From the NCBI GenBank assembly GCA_039190275.1, contig JBCCYF010000003.1, positions 15,249-79,248 of the forward strand: a stretch of 64,000 bases of DNA, given 5' to 3'. The translations under genes were made by a program, and so were the position numbers. Below are positions 26,594 through 34,670 of this stretch, piece after piece. The stretch is from Halovulum sp039190275. GTDB lineage: Bacteria; Pseudomonadota; Alphaproteobacteria; Rhodobacterales; Rhodobacteraceae. The notes beneath the pieces were generated by a model that saw nothing but the letters and a program-made list of their open reading frames with translations, had not been told where the DNA came from and made no database searches. Each line of letters begins with the position of its first letter. Position 1 is the first letter of the stretch.

Positions 26594-28339
26594 ATGGATG
26601 AGATTCGCGACGGGCTGGAGAGCGTTGACTGCGACATTCTGGTGATCGGCGGGGGCACAGCGGGGCCGTTGGCTGCCCTGAAAGCCAAGCGCAAGAACCC
26701 GGAGTTGAATGTCGTTCTTCTCGACAAGGCGAACGTGAAACGCTCCGGCGCGATCTCCATGGGGATGGACGGGCTGAACAACTCCGTTATTCCGGGTTAT
26801 GCAACGCCCGAGCAGTACACCAAGGAAATCACCATCGCGAATGACGGGATCTGCGATCAGGAAGCCGTCTATCGCTATGCCGAGGAATGCTACGGCATCA
26901 TTCAGGAGCTCGACAGTTTCGGCATCCGTTTCCAAAAGGACCAGAACGGCGAATATGATGTGAAGAAGGTGCATCATATCGGCACCTATGTGTTGCCGAT
27001 GCCCAATGGCGATACGGTGAAAAAGGCGCTCTATCGCCAGCTTCGGAAATCCCGGATCAACATCATCAACCGCTATATGGCCACACGGCTTTTAACGGGT
27101 GAGGGGCGGATTGCCGGGGCGATTTGCGTGAACACGCGCTCGGCTGAGTTTCTTGTTATCCGGGCCAAGGCCGTGATCATGTCGATGGGCGCCGCCGGGC
27201 GGCTCGGCCTGCCGACATCCGGCTATCTCTACGGCACCTACGAGAACGCGTCGAACTCCGGCGAAGGCTACGCCATGGCCTATCACGCGGGCGCCGGGCT
27301 CGCGAACCTCGAATGCTACCAGATCAACCCGCTGATCAAGGATTACAACGGCCCTGCCTGCGCCTATGTGGCCGGGCCGATGGGGGGCTACACGGCCAAT
27401 GCCCAGGGCGAGCGGTTTATCGAATGCGATTACTGGTCCGGCCAGATGATGCAGGAGTTTTATGATGAGCTTCAGGGCGGCAAGGGCCCCGTGTATCTGA
27501 AGCTGAACCATCTCGCGGAGGAGACGGTCTCAGAAATCGAGCGCGTTCTCCACATCGTGGAACGCCCGACGCGGGGCCATTTCCACGCCAATCGCGGCAC
27601 GGATTATCGTAAGCAGATGATCGAGATGCATATCTCGGAGATCGGCTTCTGCTCCGGCCATTCCGCCTCTGGCGTGTTCGTGGATAAAAACGCTGAGACA
27701 ACGATCAAAGGCCTCTATGCCGCTGGCGACATGGCCAATGTCCCGCACAACTACATGCTCGGTGCCTTTACCAACGGCGCAATCGCTGGGCTCGAAGCCG
27801 TCGATTTCATCAAGGATGTCGATCACGCGACTTATGATGAGGCCGAGATCGTCGCCGAACAGGCCCGCGTGCTTGCGCCGACCAAGCGCGACGATGGCAT
27901 CCCACCAAACCAGATCGAGTACAAGACGCGCCGCCTCGTGAACGACTATCTGCAGCCGCCCAAAGTGACGGCCAAGATGGAGCTTGCGCAAAAGCGGTTC
28001 GAAGAAACGCGCCACGCGATGGAGACGGAGATGCATGTGCGCGACGCCCATGAGTTGATGCGCGCGCTTGAAGCCGCCTCGATCATGGATTGCGCCGATA
28101 TGGCGGCCGCGGCCTCGCAATACCGCACCGAAAGCCGCTGGGGGCTCTACCACAATCGCGTCGAGTACCCGGAAAAGGATGACGAGAACTGGTTCTGCCA
28201 CACGATCCTCACGAAAGGCGAGGATGGCAAGCCAGCGCACCGCAAACAGCCCGTAGCACCTTATGTCGTCGAGATCGATGAGGATGAGAAAGACGCCTAC
28301 AACAAGCAGCGCGTCGGCGCGACGGTCGCCGCTGAATAA
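26594..28339 (+). CDS. AprA-like flavoprotein (adenylylsulfate reductase alpha / fumarate reductase family)
   Basis: A 581-residue FAD protein. The FAD loop VIGGGTAGPLAALKA (about residue 16), the KRSGAISMGMDGLNN segment, the SNSGEGYAMAYHAGAGLANLE stretch, and GLYAAGDMANVP are those of AprA-type proteins. No signal peptide, so cytoplasmic. It is followed 12 bases later by a two-cluster ferredoxin, as aprA is by aprB. Qmo, Sat and AprM partners of dissimilatory sulfur metabolism are absent, and the neighbours are an importer and copper chaperones. The substrate is thus unlikely to be plain APS. The start ATG follows GGGAGAGA. Confidence 0.82.
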   Translation: MDEIRDGLESVDCDILVIGGGTAGPLAALKAKRKNPELNVVLLDKANVKRSGAISMGMDGLNNSVIPGYATPEQYTKEITIANDGICDQEAVYRYAEECYGIIQELDSFGIRFQKDQNGEYDVKKVHHIGTYVLPMPNGDTVKKALYRQLRKSRINIINRYMATRLLTGEGRIAGAICVNTRSAEFLVIRAKAVIMSMGAAGRLGLPTSGYLYGTYENASNSGEGYAMAYHAGAGLANLECYQINPLIKDYNGPACAYVAGPMGGYTANAQGERFIECDYWSGQMMQEFYDELQGGKGPVYLKLNHLAEETVSEIERVLHIVERPTRGHFHANRGTDYRKQMIEMHISEIGFCSGHSASGVFVDKNAETTIKGLYAAGDMANVPHNYMLGAFTNGAIAGLEAVDFIKDVDHATYDEAEIVAEQARVLAPTKRDDGIPPNQIEYKTRRLVNDYLQPPKVTAKMELAQKRFEETRHAMETEMHVRDAHELMRALEAASIMDCADMAAAASQYRTESRWGLYHNRVEYPEKDDENWFCHTILTKGEDGKPAHRKQPVAPYVVEIDEDEKDAYNKQRVGATVAAE

Positions 28340-28351
28340 CGAGGGACTTCA

Positions 28352-28597
28352 ATGCCATACGCTCAAACCGCCACCGCTGTTCCGGTCATCGTCAACGATG
28401 ATCTTTGCATCGCGGATAAGGGCTGCACCGTCTGTGTCGATGTCTGCCCGCTCGACGTGCTTCGTATCGCCGAGCGCGCCGATGGCGGCGGCAAAACGGC
28501 TTTCATGAAGTGGGATGAGTGCTGGTACTGCATGCCTTGCGAGGCCGATTGCCCCACCGGGGCCGTTACCGTCACCATCCCGTTCCTCTTGAAGTAG
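28352..28597 (+). CDS. AprB-like ferredoxin with two [4Fe-4S] clusters
   Basis: An 81-residue iron-sulfur protein. The cysteine sets are CIADKGCTVCVDVCPLDVL and CWYCMPCEADCPTG, giving two [4Fe-4S] sites with an AprB-type aromatic in the second. It is shorter than dissimilatory AprB, lacking the long C-terminal tail that wraps around AprA. Its place between the AprA-like gene and the HEAT-repeat gene implies that it is the electron-transfer subunit of the flavoprotein, probably fed by FdxA/FNR. Confidence 0.88.
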   Translation: MPYAQTATAVPVIVNDDLCIADKGCTVCVDVCPLDVLRIAERADGGGKTAFMKWDECWYCMPCEADCPTGAVTVTIPFLLK

Positions 28598-28604
28598 GCT
28601 TACG

Positions 28605-29558
28605 ATGGATCTCTACGAAGATTTCGGAGATGTAGCGGATCTGGCGGAGGGGCTCGACGATCCTTCGCCCGGCGCGCGGATCATGGCGATTGTCGAGTTG
28701 AAAGACAGCGCCGATCCGGAGGCGATCCCCCATATCGCGCGGGCGATTTCGGATGGCGACGCGACCGTCCGCTTGCAGGCCGCCACCGCTCTGACGGATT
28801 TCGACGGGCCGGAGACATCCGCCGCGCTCGTCACAGCACTGGACGATGCCGTTCCGGCCGTGCGCGAGGCGGCCGCCGTCAGCCTGACGGAGCTCAAAGA
28901 CCCTGAGGCCGGCACCCCGCTGATTGCGGCGTTGGAAGGAGCAGGCGTCGAAAAGGCGGTCGCTCTTCTCGGCGGGCTGAAAGAACTCCGCCGGAAAGAT
29001 GCCCTCGGCCCCGCACTGAAGGCCCTTGAACAAAGCGATGCGTCCGTCCGGCGTGCGGCCGTCGGCGTCATCGGCTGGCTGCAGGATGAGACAACCCTGC
29101 CGTCCCTCTTGGCGGCCTCCGCCGACACCGACCCTTCCGTCCGCCGGATTGCCGTCGCCGCCGTCGGATTTTCGCGCACAACGCATGCCGAGAAGCTTCT
29201 GGTGACAGCGCTGGAAGACGAGAATTGGCAGGTGCGGGAGGCGGCCGCCGAGACGATGGCGAAATCCGGCAGCGCCGAAGCCGAAGTCCCTTTGATCGCG
29301 CGGCTTGAGGATGAGTACTGGCAGGTGCGCCTGAAGGCCGTGCGCAGCCTGGCGAAGCTCTCCATTACCCGGGCGGCGGATCGGATTGGGCCGCTGATGA
29401 AGCTGGATATTCCCAACCTGCGCAAGGAATGCGCGGTGGCTCTCGGTGAACTGGCGCAGGAGGGCAGCCTGCCGTTCCTCGAGCCCTTCAAGGACGATCC
29501 GGATCCGGATGTTCGCAAAAACGTACGCTGGGCACTTTCAAGAATAGCCCCTGACTGA
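28605..29558 (+). CDS. HEAT-repeat protein
   Basis: A 317-residue protein built of about nine 31-residue alpha-helical repeats of the PBS-lyase HEAT type, e.g. DPSVRRIAVAAVGFSR and ENWQVREAAAETMAKSG. No enzymatic motif and no signal peptide, so it is probably a cytoplasmic scaffold or assembly factor. It begins eight bases after the ferredoxin gene. PBS-lyase HEAT proteins assist cofactor attachment or [Fe-S]/heme enzyme assembly elsewhere; here it may hold the AprA/AprB-like pair together. Role inferred only from position. Confidence 0.85.
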   Translation: MDLYEDFGDVADLAEGLDDPSPGARIMAIVELKDSADPEAIPHIARAISDGDATVRLQAATALTDFDGPETSAALVTALDDAVPAVREAAAVSLTELKDPEAGTPLIAALEGAGVEKAVALLGGLKELRRKDALGPALKALEQSDASVRRAAVGVIGWLQDETTLPSLLAASADTDPSVRRIAVAAVGFSRTTHAEKLLVTALEDENWQVREAAAETMAKSGSAEAEVPLIARLEDEYWQVRLKAVRSLAKLSITRAADRIGPLMKLDIPNLRKECAVALGELAQEGSLPFLEPFKDDPDPDVRKNVRWALSRIAPD

Positions 29559-29833
29559 AACCACGGACGAACAATAATCAGGCGTAATTACCGCGCAATA
29601 CTTAGTTGCGCAATCAATCTATGCGCGCTCAGTAAAATACTGATCGAATCGCTCGGACATAAATACTGAATGAATAAATATCTAAAAATTAAGCACCACT
29701 TAGGATATGCATATTGATAGGGCAAAAAATCTAGCGCATTTAGAGAATTAGGCGAGTTTAACAGCAAAATTGTAGACGCGGACGGCTCCCCACGCCCAGA
29801 CTGGGCTTAGAAGCAGACAGTGAGGACCGTGTC
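29559..29833. promoter_or_regulatory. AT-rich gap upstream of the ABC/copper operon, probable promoter region
   Basis: A 275-base gap, clearly richer in A and T than the genes on either side, separating the AprAB/HEAT genes from the transporter genes. It contains the palindrome TTGCGCAA (29606-29613) and a second GCGCAAT copy at 29593, plus several TAATA-like stretches. A promoter for the long downstream operon is likely here. I cannot point to a canonical Fnr site (TTGAT-N4-ATCAA). GAGGACC before the ATG at 29834 is a weak ribosome site. Confidence 0.45.
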
Positions 29834-31213
29834 ATGAATGCAAAGCTAACCTTAACAAGCGGAGCAGCGGGGCTGGCGCTCAGTTGTCTTGCAAGCATCG
29901 CCGCCGCCGAGAAGATCTCCATCGCCATTGGGCATCAGAGCATGTGCACGGATACGTACACAGCCGGGATCGTGGTCAAGGAGCTTGGGCTGCTGGAGAA
30001 GTACCTGCCGACCGAGGGCAAGTACGCCGAGGCTGAGTACGACGTCAGCTGGGCCGATTACAGCTCCGGCGGGCCGATCACCAACCAGATGCTCGCCAAC
30101 AAGCTGAATTTCGGCGTGATGGGCGACTATCCTCTCATCGTGAACGGCGCCAAGTTTCAGGAAACCGACAGCCTGCGCACCCTTTATGTGGCCGGCACGG
30201 GGTACAACCTGAAGGGCTCCGGCAACGCGATCGTCGTGCCCGTGGAGAGCGATCTCTACTCGATCACGGATCTGAAGGGCAAAGAGGTTTCCACTCCCGT
30301 TGGCTCTGCCGCCTGGGGCATGCTGCTGAAGGCGATGCAGGATAACAACATCCCGACCAGTGAGTATGTGCTGAAGAACCAGAGCCCCGCCGTGGGTGCA
30401 GCCAACATCGCGGCGGGCAAGATCGATGCCCACTCCGATTTCTGCCCATGGTCCGAGATCATGGAATTCCGGGGCACGGGTCGGAAGATCTATGACGGCT
30501 CCGAAACCGGTGTGCCGTATCTCCACGGTGTCGTCGTCCGCCAGGATTTCGCCGAAGAGTATCCGGAAGTCGTGCAAGCCTTCATCAAGGCCGTCTGGGA
30601 AGCGGGCGAGTGGATCCGTGAAGATCCGATGGAGGCCGTGAGCCTGATGGAAGGCTGGACGGGTGTCGAGAAAGAGGTGCTTTACCTCTACTTCTCCGAA
30701 GGCGGCCACCTCACGCTGGAGCCTTCCATCAAGACGGAGTGGGTGGATGCGCTGAAGTTCAACCACGGCGTTCTGGTCAAGGAAAAGGCGATCCCGCCGC
30801 TCGATTTCGAGGCGTGGATCACTGAGGATTACATCCGCGCGGCCTATGTCGATCTCGGCATCGATTATGAGGCCGACAAAGCCTCCATCGTCGATCCCGA
30901 AGTGGCGAACGAAGGCTTGCCGATGGAGATCTGGCACGCCCGTGATGGCGTCACCAGCTATCCGGATATGCCCGCTTTCCTCACGGCTGTGGCTGAGATG
31001 ATGGGCACCGGCGCGAAGCTGAACGCCACGTACGTCTATGATGTGGAAACCGGCCTGAAGCTCTTCGGCAAAACGGCATTCTGGGTGAAAACCGGGGATG
31101 ATACCTACGCCACCTTCCTCCGCAAGGGCGAAGCGGAAGCCTATGCCAGCGCCAATGGCGGTGCATTGGTGAGCTTTGACGAGGCGATTGCCGAATACAT
31201 CACCGAGGGCTGA
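29834..31213 (+). CDS. ABC importer substrate-binding protein with NosL-like C-terminal extension
   Basis: A 459-residue periplasmic protein. After a signal peptide ending SIAAAE comes a nitrate/taurine/sulfonate-type binding fold (about residues 27-375), with GVMGDYPLIVNGA and a pocket-like DFCPWSEIMEF stretch. The last ~75 residues are extra: ATYVYDVETGL, FGKTAFWV, and AEAYASANGGALVSFDEA closely resemble the C-terminal half of the copper protein NosL, though NosL's GPM ligand loop is missing. The usual family length is about 320-350. A 10-base-pair hairpin follows the gene, which would favour excess binding protein over the permease. Confidence 0.82.
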   Translation: MNAKLTLTSGAAGLALSCLASIAAAEKISIAIGHQSMCTDTYTAGIVVKELGLLEKYLPTEGKYAEAEYDVSWADYSSGGPITNQMLANKLNFGVMGDYPLIVNGAKFQETDSLRTLYVAGTGYNLKGSGNAIVVPVESDLYSITDLKGKEVSTPVGSAAWGMLLKAMQDNNIPTSEYVLKNQSPAVGAANIAAGKIDAHSDFCPWSEIMEFRGTGRKIYDGSETGVPYLHGVVVRQDFAEEYPEVVQAFIKAVWEAGEWIREDPMEAVSLMEGWTGVEKEVLYLYFSEGGHLTLEPSIKTEWVDALKFNHGVLVKEKAIPPLDFEAWITEDYIRAAYVDLGIDYEADKASIVDPEVANEGLPMEIWHARDGVTSYPDMPAFLTAVAEMMGTGAKLNATYVYDVETGLKLFGKTAFWVKTGDDTYATFLRKGEAEAYASANGGALVSFDEAIAEYITEG

Positions 31214-31226
31214 TCCAATCCCTCCC

Positions 31227-31250
31227 AGGCCCAGCGTTCGCGCTGGGCCT
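31227..31250 (+). terminator. Perfect hairpin between binding-protein and permease genes
   Basis: A 10-base-pair stem (AGGCCCAGCG at 31227-31236 with CGCTGGGCCT at 31241-31250) closed by a TTCG tetraloop, a very stable combination. No run of Ts follows directly, only TCCGACGTCTTT. It therefore more likely protects the upstream message from decay or attenuates partially than ends the transcript; the permease gene begins 30 bases later without another promoter that I can see. Confidence 0.65.
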
Positions 31251-31279
31251 TCCGACGTCTTTAAGAAGGTCTGCGTTCC

Positions 31280-32149
31280 ATGGAAGCCGCTCTGAAGCCG
31301 CGCCCTGACGAAAAGCCGAAAGCCGAGGCTCCGGCCCGCACGGCCCCCAAGCCGAAGCCCCGCAAAGGGCGCAAAGGCAGGGAGGTTCTGAAATCTATCG
31401 GGATCAGCCTTGTCTCTCTCTTGGTCGGGCTCGTGGCTTGGCACTTCGCGTCCTCCACGAACCTGAACCTGATTGTCGATTTCCAGAACGTGCCGGGCCC
31501 GATCCGCGTGTTCACCGCCTTTGTCGGGCATCTGCAAACGCAGGAATTCTACATCCATATCGGGGTGTCGATGCGGCGGATTCTTTTCAGCTACGGGCTG
31601 GCCGTTGTCATCGGCATAGCCCTCGGCCTCTTGATGGGCCGTTCACGCTTCGCACGGGCCTGGATCATGCCCTATATCGAGATCGTCCGCCCGATCCCTG
31701 CCGTGGCCTGGATCCCTCTCGCCATCCTGATGTGGCCGACGGAAGAAAGCTCCATCATCTATATCACCTTCCTCGGCGCGCTTTTCCCCATCATCCTCAA
31801 CACGCTTCACGGTGTCGAACAGACGCCCGAGGTGCTGGTGCGCGCCGCCCGCTCCCTCGGCGCATCGCGCATCGCGATTTTCCGGCACGTCGTGATCCCC
31901 GCTGCACTGCCATCCGTCTCCGCCGGTCTCGCCATCGGGATGGGAGTCTCCTGGTTCTCGCTTCTCGCGGGAGAGATCATCTCCGGCCAGTACGGCATCG
32001 GTTACTTCACCTGGAACGCCTACTCGCTGATCAACTACCAGGACATCGTCGTCGGCATGCTGGTGATCGGCGGGCTCGGCACGCTTTCAACGCTCGCCGT
32101 CAAGCAAGCGACTGCCCCTCTCCTCGCCTGGCAAAAGAGGACGCGATGA
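31280..32149 (+). CDS. ABC transporter permease (nitrate/sulfonate/taurine type)
   Basis: A 289-residue inner-membrane permease. A long charged, proline/lysine-rich N-terminal tail (about 35 residues) precedes six predicted helices. The coupling EAA loop is EVLVRAARSLGASRIAIFRHVVIPAALP near residue 180. It belongs to the SsuC/TauC/NrtB group. It is the only gene of the operon with an EAA loop, so the transporter presumably uses a homodimer. Its stop overlaps the next start (ATGA). Confidence 0.9.
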   Translation: MEAALKPRPDEKPKAEAPARTAPKPKPRKGRKGREVLKSIGISLVSLLVGLVAWHFASSTNLNLIVDFQNVPGPIRVFTAFVGHLQTQEFYIHIGVSMRRILFSYGLAVVIGIALGLLMGRSRFARAWIMPYIEIVRPIPAVAWIPLAILMWPTEESSIIYITFLGALFPIILNTLHGVEQTPEVLVRAARSLGASRIAIFRHVVIPAALPSVSAGLAIGMGVSWFSLLAGEIISGQYGIGYFTWNAYSLINYQDIVVGMLVIGGLGTLSTLAVKQATAPLLAWQKRTR

Positions 32150-32823
32150 CAGCCACCTTCTCCCTTCTTTTCGCAGAGACCCGCAGGGCATGGAAGCGGC
32201 TGCTCCTCTGGGGCCTCGCCTTCGCGCTGCTGTTCCAGCTCCTGATGCTTGTGGCCCTGATGGCGCGGTTTCAGGACGTACCCAACTACATCGTCTTCTA
32301 CGATTGGCCCGGCAACATCCGGACGATCTTTCAATCCACCCCCTCCTTGAATGATGCACTCCGGATCTCCTGGGAGGAGTGGCTGATCGAGATCGGCTAC
32401 ATGAACTATGATTTCGGCATGGGGATCTCCGAGTGGAGCCTCAATGTCGTGCCCTCGCGGCTTCTCGTGATGTTCGGGCTCGGCGCGCTCACCGGCCTCT
32501 CCGTGCACTTGATGCGCCGCGGTACTTGCACAGCGACCACACTGCACTCCTCCTCCGCGGCCACAGGGCTCGGCGCCCTGATGGTGGCGATGACGAACGC
32601 GACGATGAGCTGGGTCGTCTGCTGCGCCACGCCCTCCTGGGTGGTGGGTCTGGCGATGCTGGGCCTCGGCGTCTCCACGTCGCTTGCCCTCGAAACCATG
32701 GGCCCTCTGATCAGCGGCATCGGCTTTGCGCTGCTCTTTACAATGATCCTCTTTCTGGCCTGGCGCCGCGCCCACCCACGCGCCACAGCCCCGGAGATGG
32801 AAGGAGCGGCCGAGCATGCTTGA
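32146..32823 (+). CDS. Polytopic membrane protein of unknown function inserted in the ABC operon
   Basis: A 225-residue protein with about four or five hydrophobic segments. It has no EAA loop, so it is not a second permease of the usual kind. A conserved-looking region in the membrane part holds RRGTCTATTLH and, further on, SWVVCCATPSWVVGLAMLGLG: three cysteines plus His/Met near membrane interfaces, which could bind a metal or form a disulfide. It overlaps the permease by four bases and the ATPase gene by eight, so tight coupling to the transporter is likely. I do not recognise the family. Confidence 0.75.
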   Translation: MTATFSLLFAETRRAWKRLLLWGLAFALLFQLLMLVALMARFQDVPNYIVFYDWPGNIRTIFQSTPSLNDALRISWEEWLIEIGYMNYDFGMGISEWSLNVVPSRLLVMFGLGALTGLSVHLMRRGTCTATTLHSSSAATGLGALMVAMTNATMSWVVCCATPSWVVGLAMLGLGVSTSLALETMGPLISGIGFALLFTMILFLAWRRAHPRATAPEMEGAAEHA

Positions 32824-33649
32824 CGTTCTCAAATTCACACCCGAACGCGCTGCGGAAAAGGGCAAGGGACGGATAGACATCGATGGCGTCACGGTTGTGT
32901 TCGGCTCAGGTGACGATGCCCATCAGGCTGTTTCGGAGACGACGATCCGGATCGAACCGGGCGAGTTCGTCTGCCTCCTAGGCCCGTCCGGCTGCGGGAA
33001 ATCGACGCTTCTGAACTGCGTCGCGGGCTACGTGCAAACCACAAGCGGGCGCGTGACCGTCGATGGCGCGACGATTGAAAAGCCCGGGCCCGATCGTGGC
33101 ATGGTCTTCCAGCAGTATTCCCTCCTGCCGTGGAAGACGGTGTACGAAAACGTTGCTTTCGGGCCGCGGATGGCGGGCAAGAACCGCGCCGAAGCGGGCT
33201 CGATTGCAAACACTTTCCTCAACATGGTCGGCCTCGGAAAATTCGGCAATCGCTTCCCAGCCGAGCTTTCGGGCGGCATGCAGCAACGCGTCGGCATCGC
33301 CCGCGCGCTGGCCAACTATCCCTCGGTCCTCCTGATGGACGAACCCTTCGGCGCGCTCGATGCCCAGACACGGCTGATGATGCAGGAGAACTTGCTGACG
33401 ATCTGGAAGGAGTTCGGCATAACCGTCCTCTTCGTCACCCATGACGTCGATGAAGCCGTGTTCCTCGCGGATCGCGTGCTGGTGATGAGTGCCGCCCCCG
33501 GGGCCATCATCGCCGATCTCAAGATCGAGTTGCCGAGGCCGCGTTCCACCGAATTGGTCTCCGACCCCGCCTACGTCGCGGCGAAAGCCGAGTGCCTTGC
33601 CACCATCCGCGCCGAAAGCCTGCGCGCCTTCGAGGAGCAGAACCTATGA
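32816..33649 (+). CDS. ABC transporter ATP-binding protein (nitrate/sulfonate/taurine type)
   Basis: A 277-residue ATPase that powers the importer. Walker A is GPSGCGKST (about residue 60), the Q loop is VFQQYSLLPW, the signature LSGGMQQRVGIARAL and Walker B VLLMDEPFGALDA. The sequence groups with SsuB/TauB/NrtD. Its start overlaps the preceding membrane-protein gene and its stop overlaps the SCO1 start (ATGA). Confidence 0.94.
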   Translation: MLDVLKFTPERAAEKGKGRIDIDGVTVVFGSGDDAHQAVSETTIRIEPGEFVCLLGPSGCGKSTLLNCVAGYVQTTSGRVTVDGATIEKPGPDRGMVFQQYSLLPWKTVYENVAFGPRMAGKNRAEAGSIANTFLNMVGLGKFGNRFPAELSGGMQQRVGIARALANYPSVLLMDEPFGALDAQTRLMMQENLLTIWKEFGITVLFVTHDVDEAVFLADRVLVMSAAPGAIIADLKIELPRPRSTELVSDPAYVAAKAECLATIRAESLRAFEEQNL

Positions 33650-34239
33650 TCCGAAGCCTGGCTGCCGCTTTCTTCCTCTCTGCAACCGCCGCGATGGCAC
33701 AGGTTCAGGGCGTTGAACTGGATGCGCCGGTCGAACTGCCCGCCTTCATGTTCTCCAACACAGACGGCCAGACGTTCACAGAAGCCTCCCTCGACGGCCA
33801 ATGGACCATCGTGATGTTCGGCTTCAATTCCTGCCCCGATGTCTGCCCCTTCACGCTCGCCAATCTCGAACAGGCGATATCGGAAACCGCCCTACGCGTG
33901 CGCCCCGACAACGTGCCGAAGGTCGTCTTCGTCTCCGTCGATCCGGCGCGCGATGCAGAAGTGGTGGGGGAGTATGCAGCCTATTTCCACCCCGAGTTCA
34001 TCGGCGTGACGGGCGAGCGCGAGATGATCGACCGCTTGGTCGAGGCGACCGACAGCTTTTACCGCCTGCTCAAGCCCGATCACACCGGCTTTTACGACGT
34101 GCAGCACAGCTCCGCCGTCAGCGTCATCAGCCCCGATGGCGCGTTGCGGGCCAAGCTGCAACCGCCGTTCGACCCGGGGATGACAGCGGAATTCCTCGCT
34201 CGCCTGCAAATCAAGTACCGAAGAGAGGCCACAAATTGA
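33646..34239 (+). CDS. SCO1/SenC-type copper chaperone
   Basis: A 197-residue periplasmic protein with a signal peptide (MIRSLAAAFFLSATAAMAQ) and a thioredoxin fold. The copper ligands are visible: the CxxxC motif in NSCPDVCPF and the distal His in YDVQHSSAV. SCO proteins deliver copper to, or reduce thiols at, cuproenzyme sites such as CuA of cytochrome oxidase. It overlaps the ATPase gene upstream and the PCuAC gene downstream, which ties copper handling to this transporter operon. Confidence 0.92.
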   Translation: MIRSLAAAFFLSATAAMAQVQGVELDAPVELPAFMFSNTDGQTFTEASLDGQWTIVMFGFNSCPDVCPFTLANLEQAISETALRVRPDNVPKVVFVSVDPARDAEVVGEYAAYFHPEFIGVTGEREMIDRLVEATDSFYRLLKPDHTGFYDVQHSSAVSVISPDGALRAKLQPPFDPGMTAEFLARLQIKYRREATN

Positions 34240-34670
34240 AACAGATCACAGCACTCGCCCTCGCGGCATTCCTCGCCACAAGCGCCCATGCCGGAGACAT
34301 TGCAGCCACAAGCGCCTGGATCGCCGATGCGCCCCCCTCCGCCATGACCCGCGCGGCATACCTGACGCTGGAGAATGAGAGCGACACGCCGATCGGCATC
34401 GTCGCCGTCAGCGCCGAGGGCTTCGGCATGGCGCATCTCCACGAGAGCAAGATGAAGGAGGATGGCGTGATGATGATGCACGCCGTCCACCAGCTGGAAC
34501 TTGCTCCGGGCACGGGGCTCCAGATGGAGCCGGGCGGGCTGCACATCATGCTGATGCACCCCGAGAAGCCGGTCGCCAAGGGTGAGAGCGTCAAGCTGAC
34601 CTTAACGCTGTCGGATAACACGCTGCTCGAGGTGGATGCGACTGTGCAGGCGGGGCCGGGTGAAAGCTAA
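34236..34670 (+). CDS. PCuAC-type periplasmic copper chaperone (DUF461)
   Basis: A 144-residue protein with a signal peptide ending SAHAG. The Cu(I) ligand pattern of the family, His-Met...His-x-Met, is seen in MAHLHESKM, the MMMHAVHQL segment and GGLHIMLMHPEKP. It works with SCO proteins in CuA-site loading. The start is TTG at 34236, overlapping the SCO1 TGA, with GAGAGG just upstream; no in-frame ATG gives a full signal peptide. It overlaps the cytochrome gene downstream. Confidence 0.9.
   Translation: MKQITALALAAFLATSAHAGDIAATSAWIADAPPSAMTRAAYLTLENESDTPIGIVAVSAEGFGMAHLHESKMKEDGVMMMHAVHQLELAPGTGLQMEPGGLHIMLMHPEKPVAKGESVKLTLTLSDNTLLEVDATVQAGPGES

Noticed and set aside
26594..28597. Reading the AprAB-like pair as dissimilatory APS reductase of a sulfur oxidiser or sulfate reducer
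   Set aside because: No sat, qmo, aprM, dsr or sox genes in the block, and the AprB-like protein lacks the long C-terminal tail; the context is an importer and copper proteins.
29559..29833. Canonical Fnr box for the terminal Crp/Fnr regulator
   Set aside because: I found no TTGAT-N4-ATCAA; TTGCGCAA is a palindrome but too short to assign.
29852..31558. Long open frame (568 codons) on the complement of the binding-protein gene
   Set aside because: Low-complexity His/Arg/Gly-rich product with no family features; it mirrors codon bias of the strong gene on the other strand, which has a signal peptide and domain motifs.
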